Shown: one piece after another, positions 32,647 to 32,676 of the stretch | How positions within the stretch are numbered: the first letter of the stretch is position 1 | Layout of the letters: each line of letters opens with the position of its first letter | DNA from: DASWHX01 sp036397995 | GTDB lineage: Bacteria > Bacteroidota > Bacteroidia > Cytophagales > Cyclobacteriaceae | Direction of reading: 5' to 3' | NCBI GenBank assembly: GCA_036397995.1 | Contig: DASWHX010000257.1 | Location: 1-32,676 of the forward strand | DNA length: 32,676 nt | Program-made: the position numbers and the translations under genes | Notes under the pieces: model-generated | The model's input: only the letters and a program-made list of their open reading frames with translations | Told to the model about the DNA's origin: nothing | Database searches by the model: none

Positions 32647-32676
32647 CTACGGTAAAGTACATATTTCGAGGATGAT

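Noticed and set aside
1..32676. CRISPR array, tRNA, rRNA or insertion sequence
   Set aside because: No spaced repeats, cloverleaf, rRNA stretches or transposase frames were seen on either strand.

Overview
The window looks like a chromosomal piece of a Bacteroidota genome, most likely order Cytophagales. The signs are a type IX secretion (T9SS) sorting domain at the left edge, a TonB-dependent receptor with a carboxypeptidase-regulatory-like domain, many lipoproteins, an FtsX permease with the cytoplasmic prefix found next to PadR regulators, a FISUMP-domain lipoprotein, and several upstream sites matching the Bacteroidota -7 promoter element TAnnTTTG. Base composition is moderately AT-rich and coding is dense. 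I assigned taxonomy from gene content only; no rRNA or tRNA gene was seen.

Left part (1-8453, + strand): the C-terminal end of a T9SS-exported protein; rpe, translationally overlapped by a TonB-dependent receptor; a small exported DUF4168-like protein ended by a clear terminator; two unrecognised proteins (one probably an outer-membrane barrel); and gyrA behind a textbook Bacteroidota -7 box. Middle part (8494-19144): an exported TPR protein converges on a dienelactone-hydrolase-family lipoprotein across a bidirectional terminator; next to it is a DUF4440/SnoaL-like lipoprotein; diverging from these is a large bacterial alpha-2-macroglobulin lipoprotein with an intact thioester, followed by a penicillin-binding protein 1C. 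This is the classical A2M/PbpC pair, thought to combine protease trapping with cell-wall repair.

Right-middle (19151-28953): a secreted S9D glutamyl-endopeptidase-like peptidase; a PadR repressor plus a large FtsX-type permease, with a 21-bp palindrome lying over the predicted PadR promoter; an ECF sigma factor followed on the same strand by a membrane protein that looks like an anti-sigma factor whose extracytoplasmic part is a YCII/DGPF-like domain; and, divergent from it, a two-subunit Tat-exported molybdenum hydroxylase (IorA/IorB type).

Right end (28954-32676): a small-gene accessory region on the minus strand. It holds two VOC (glyoxalase-fold) genes 3 bp apart, a FISUMP lipoprotein, a frameshifted small gene, a Fic AMP-transferase-type protein with its inhibitory motif, and a PIN-domain toxin gene broken by at least two frameshifts. 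The two frameshifted genes were found by reading the minus strand across frames.

The best candidates for something poorly described are the ECF sigma / YCII anti-sigma-like pair, the PadR operator-promoter overlap, and the palindrome abutting the Fic promoter.
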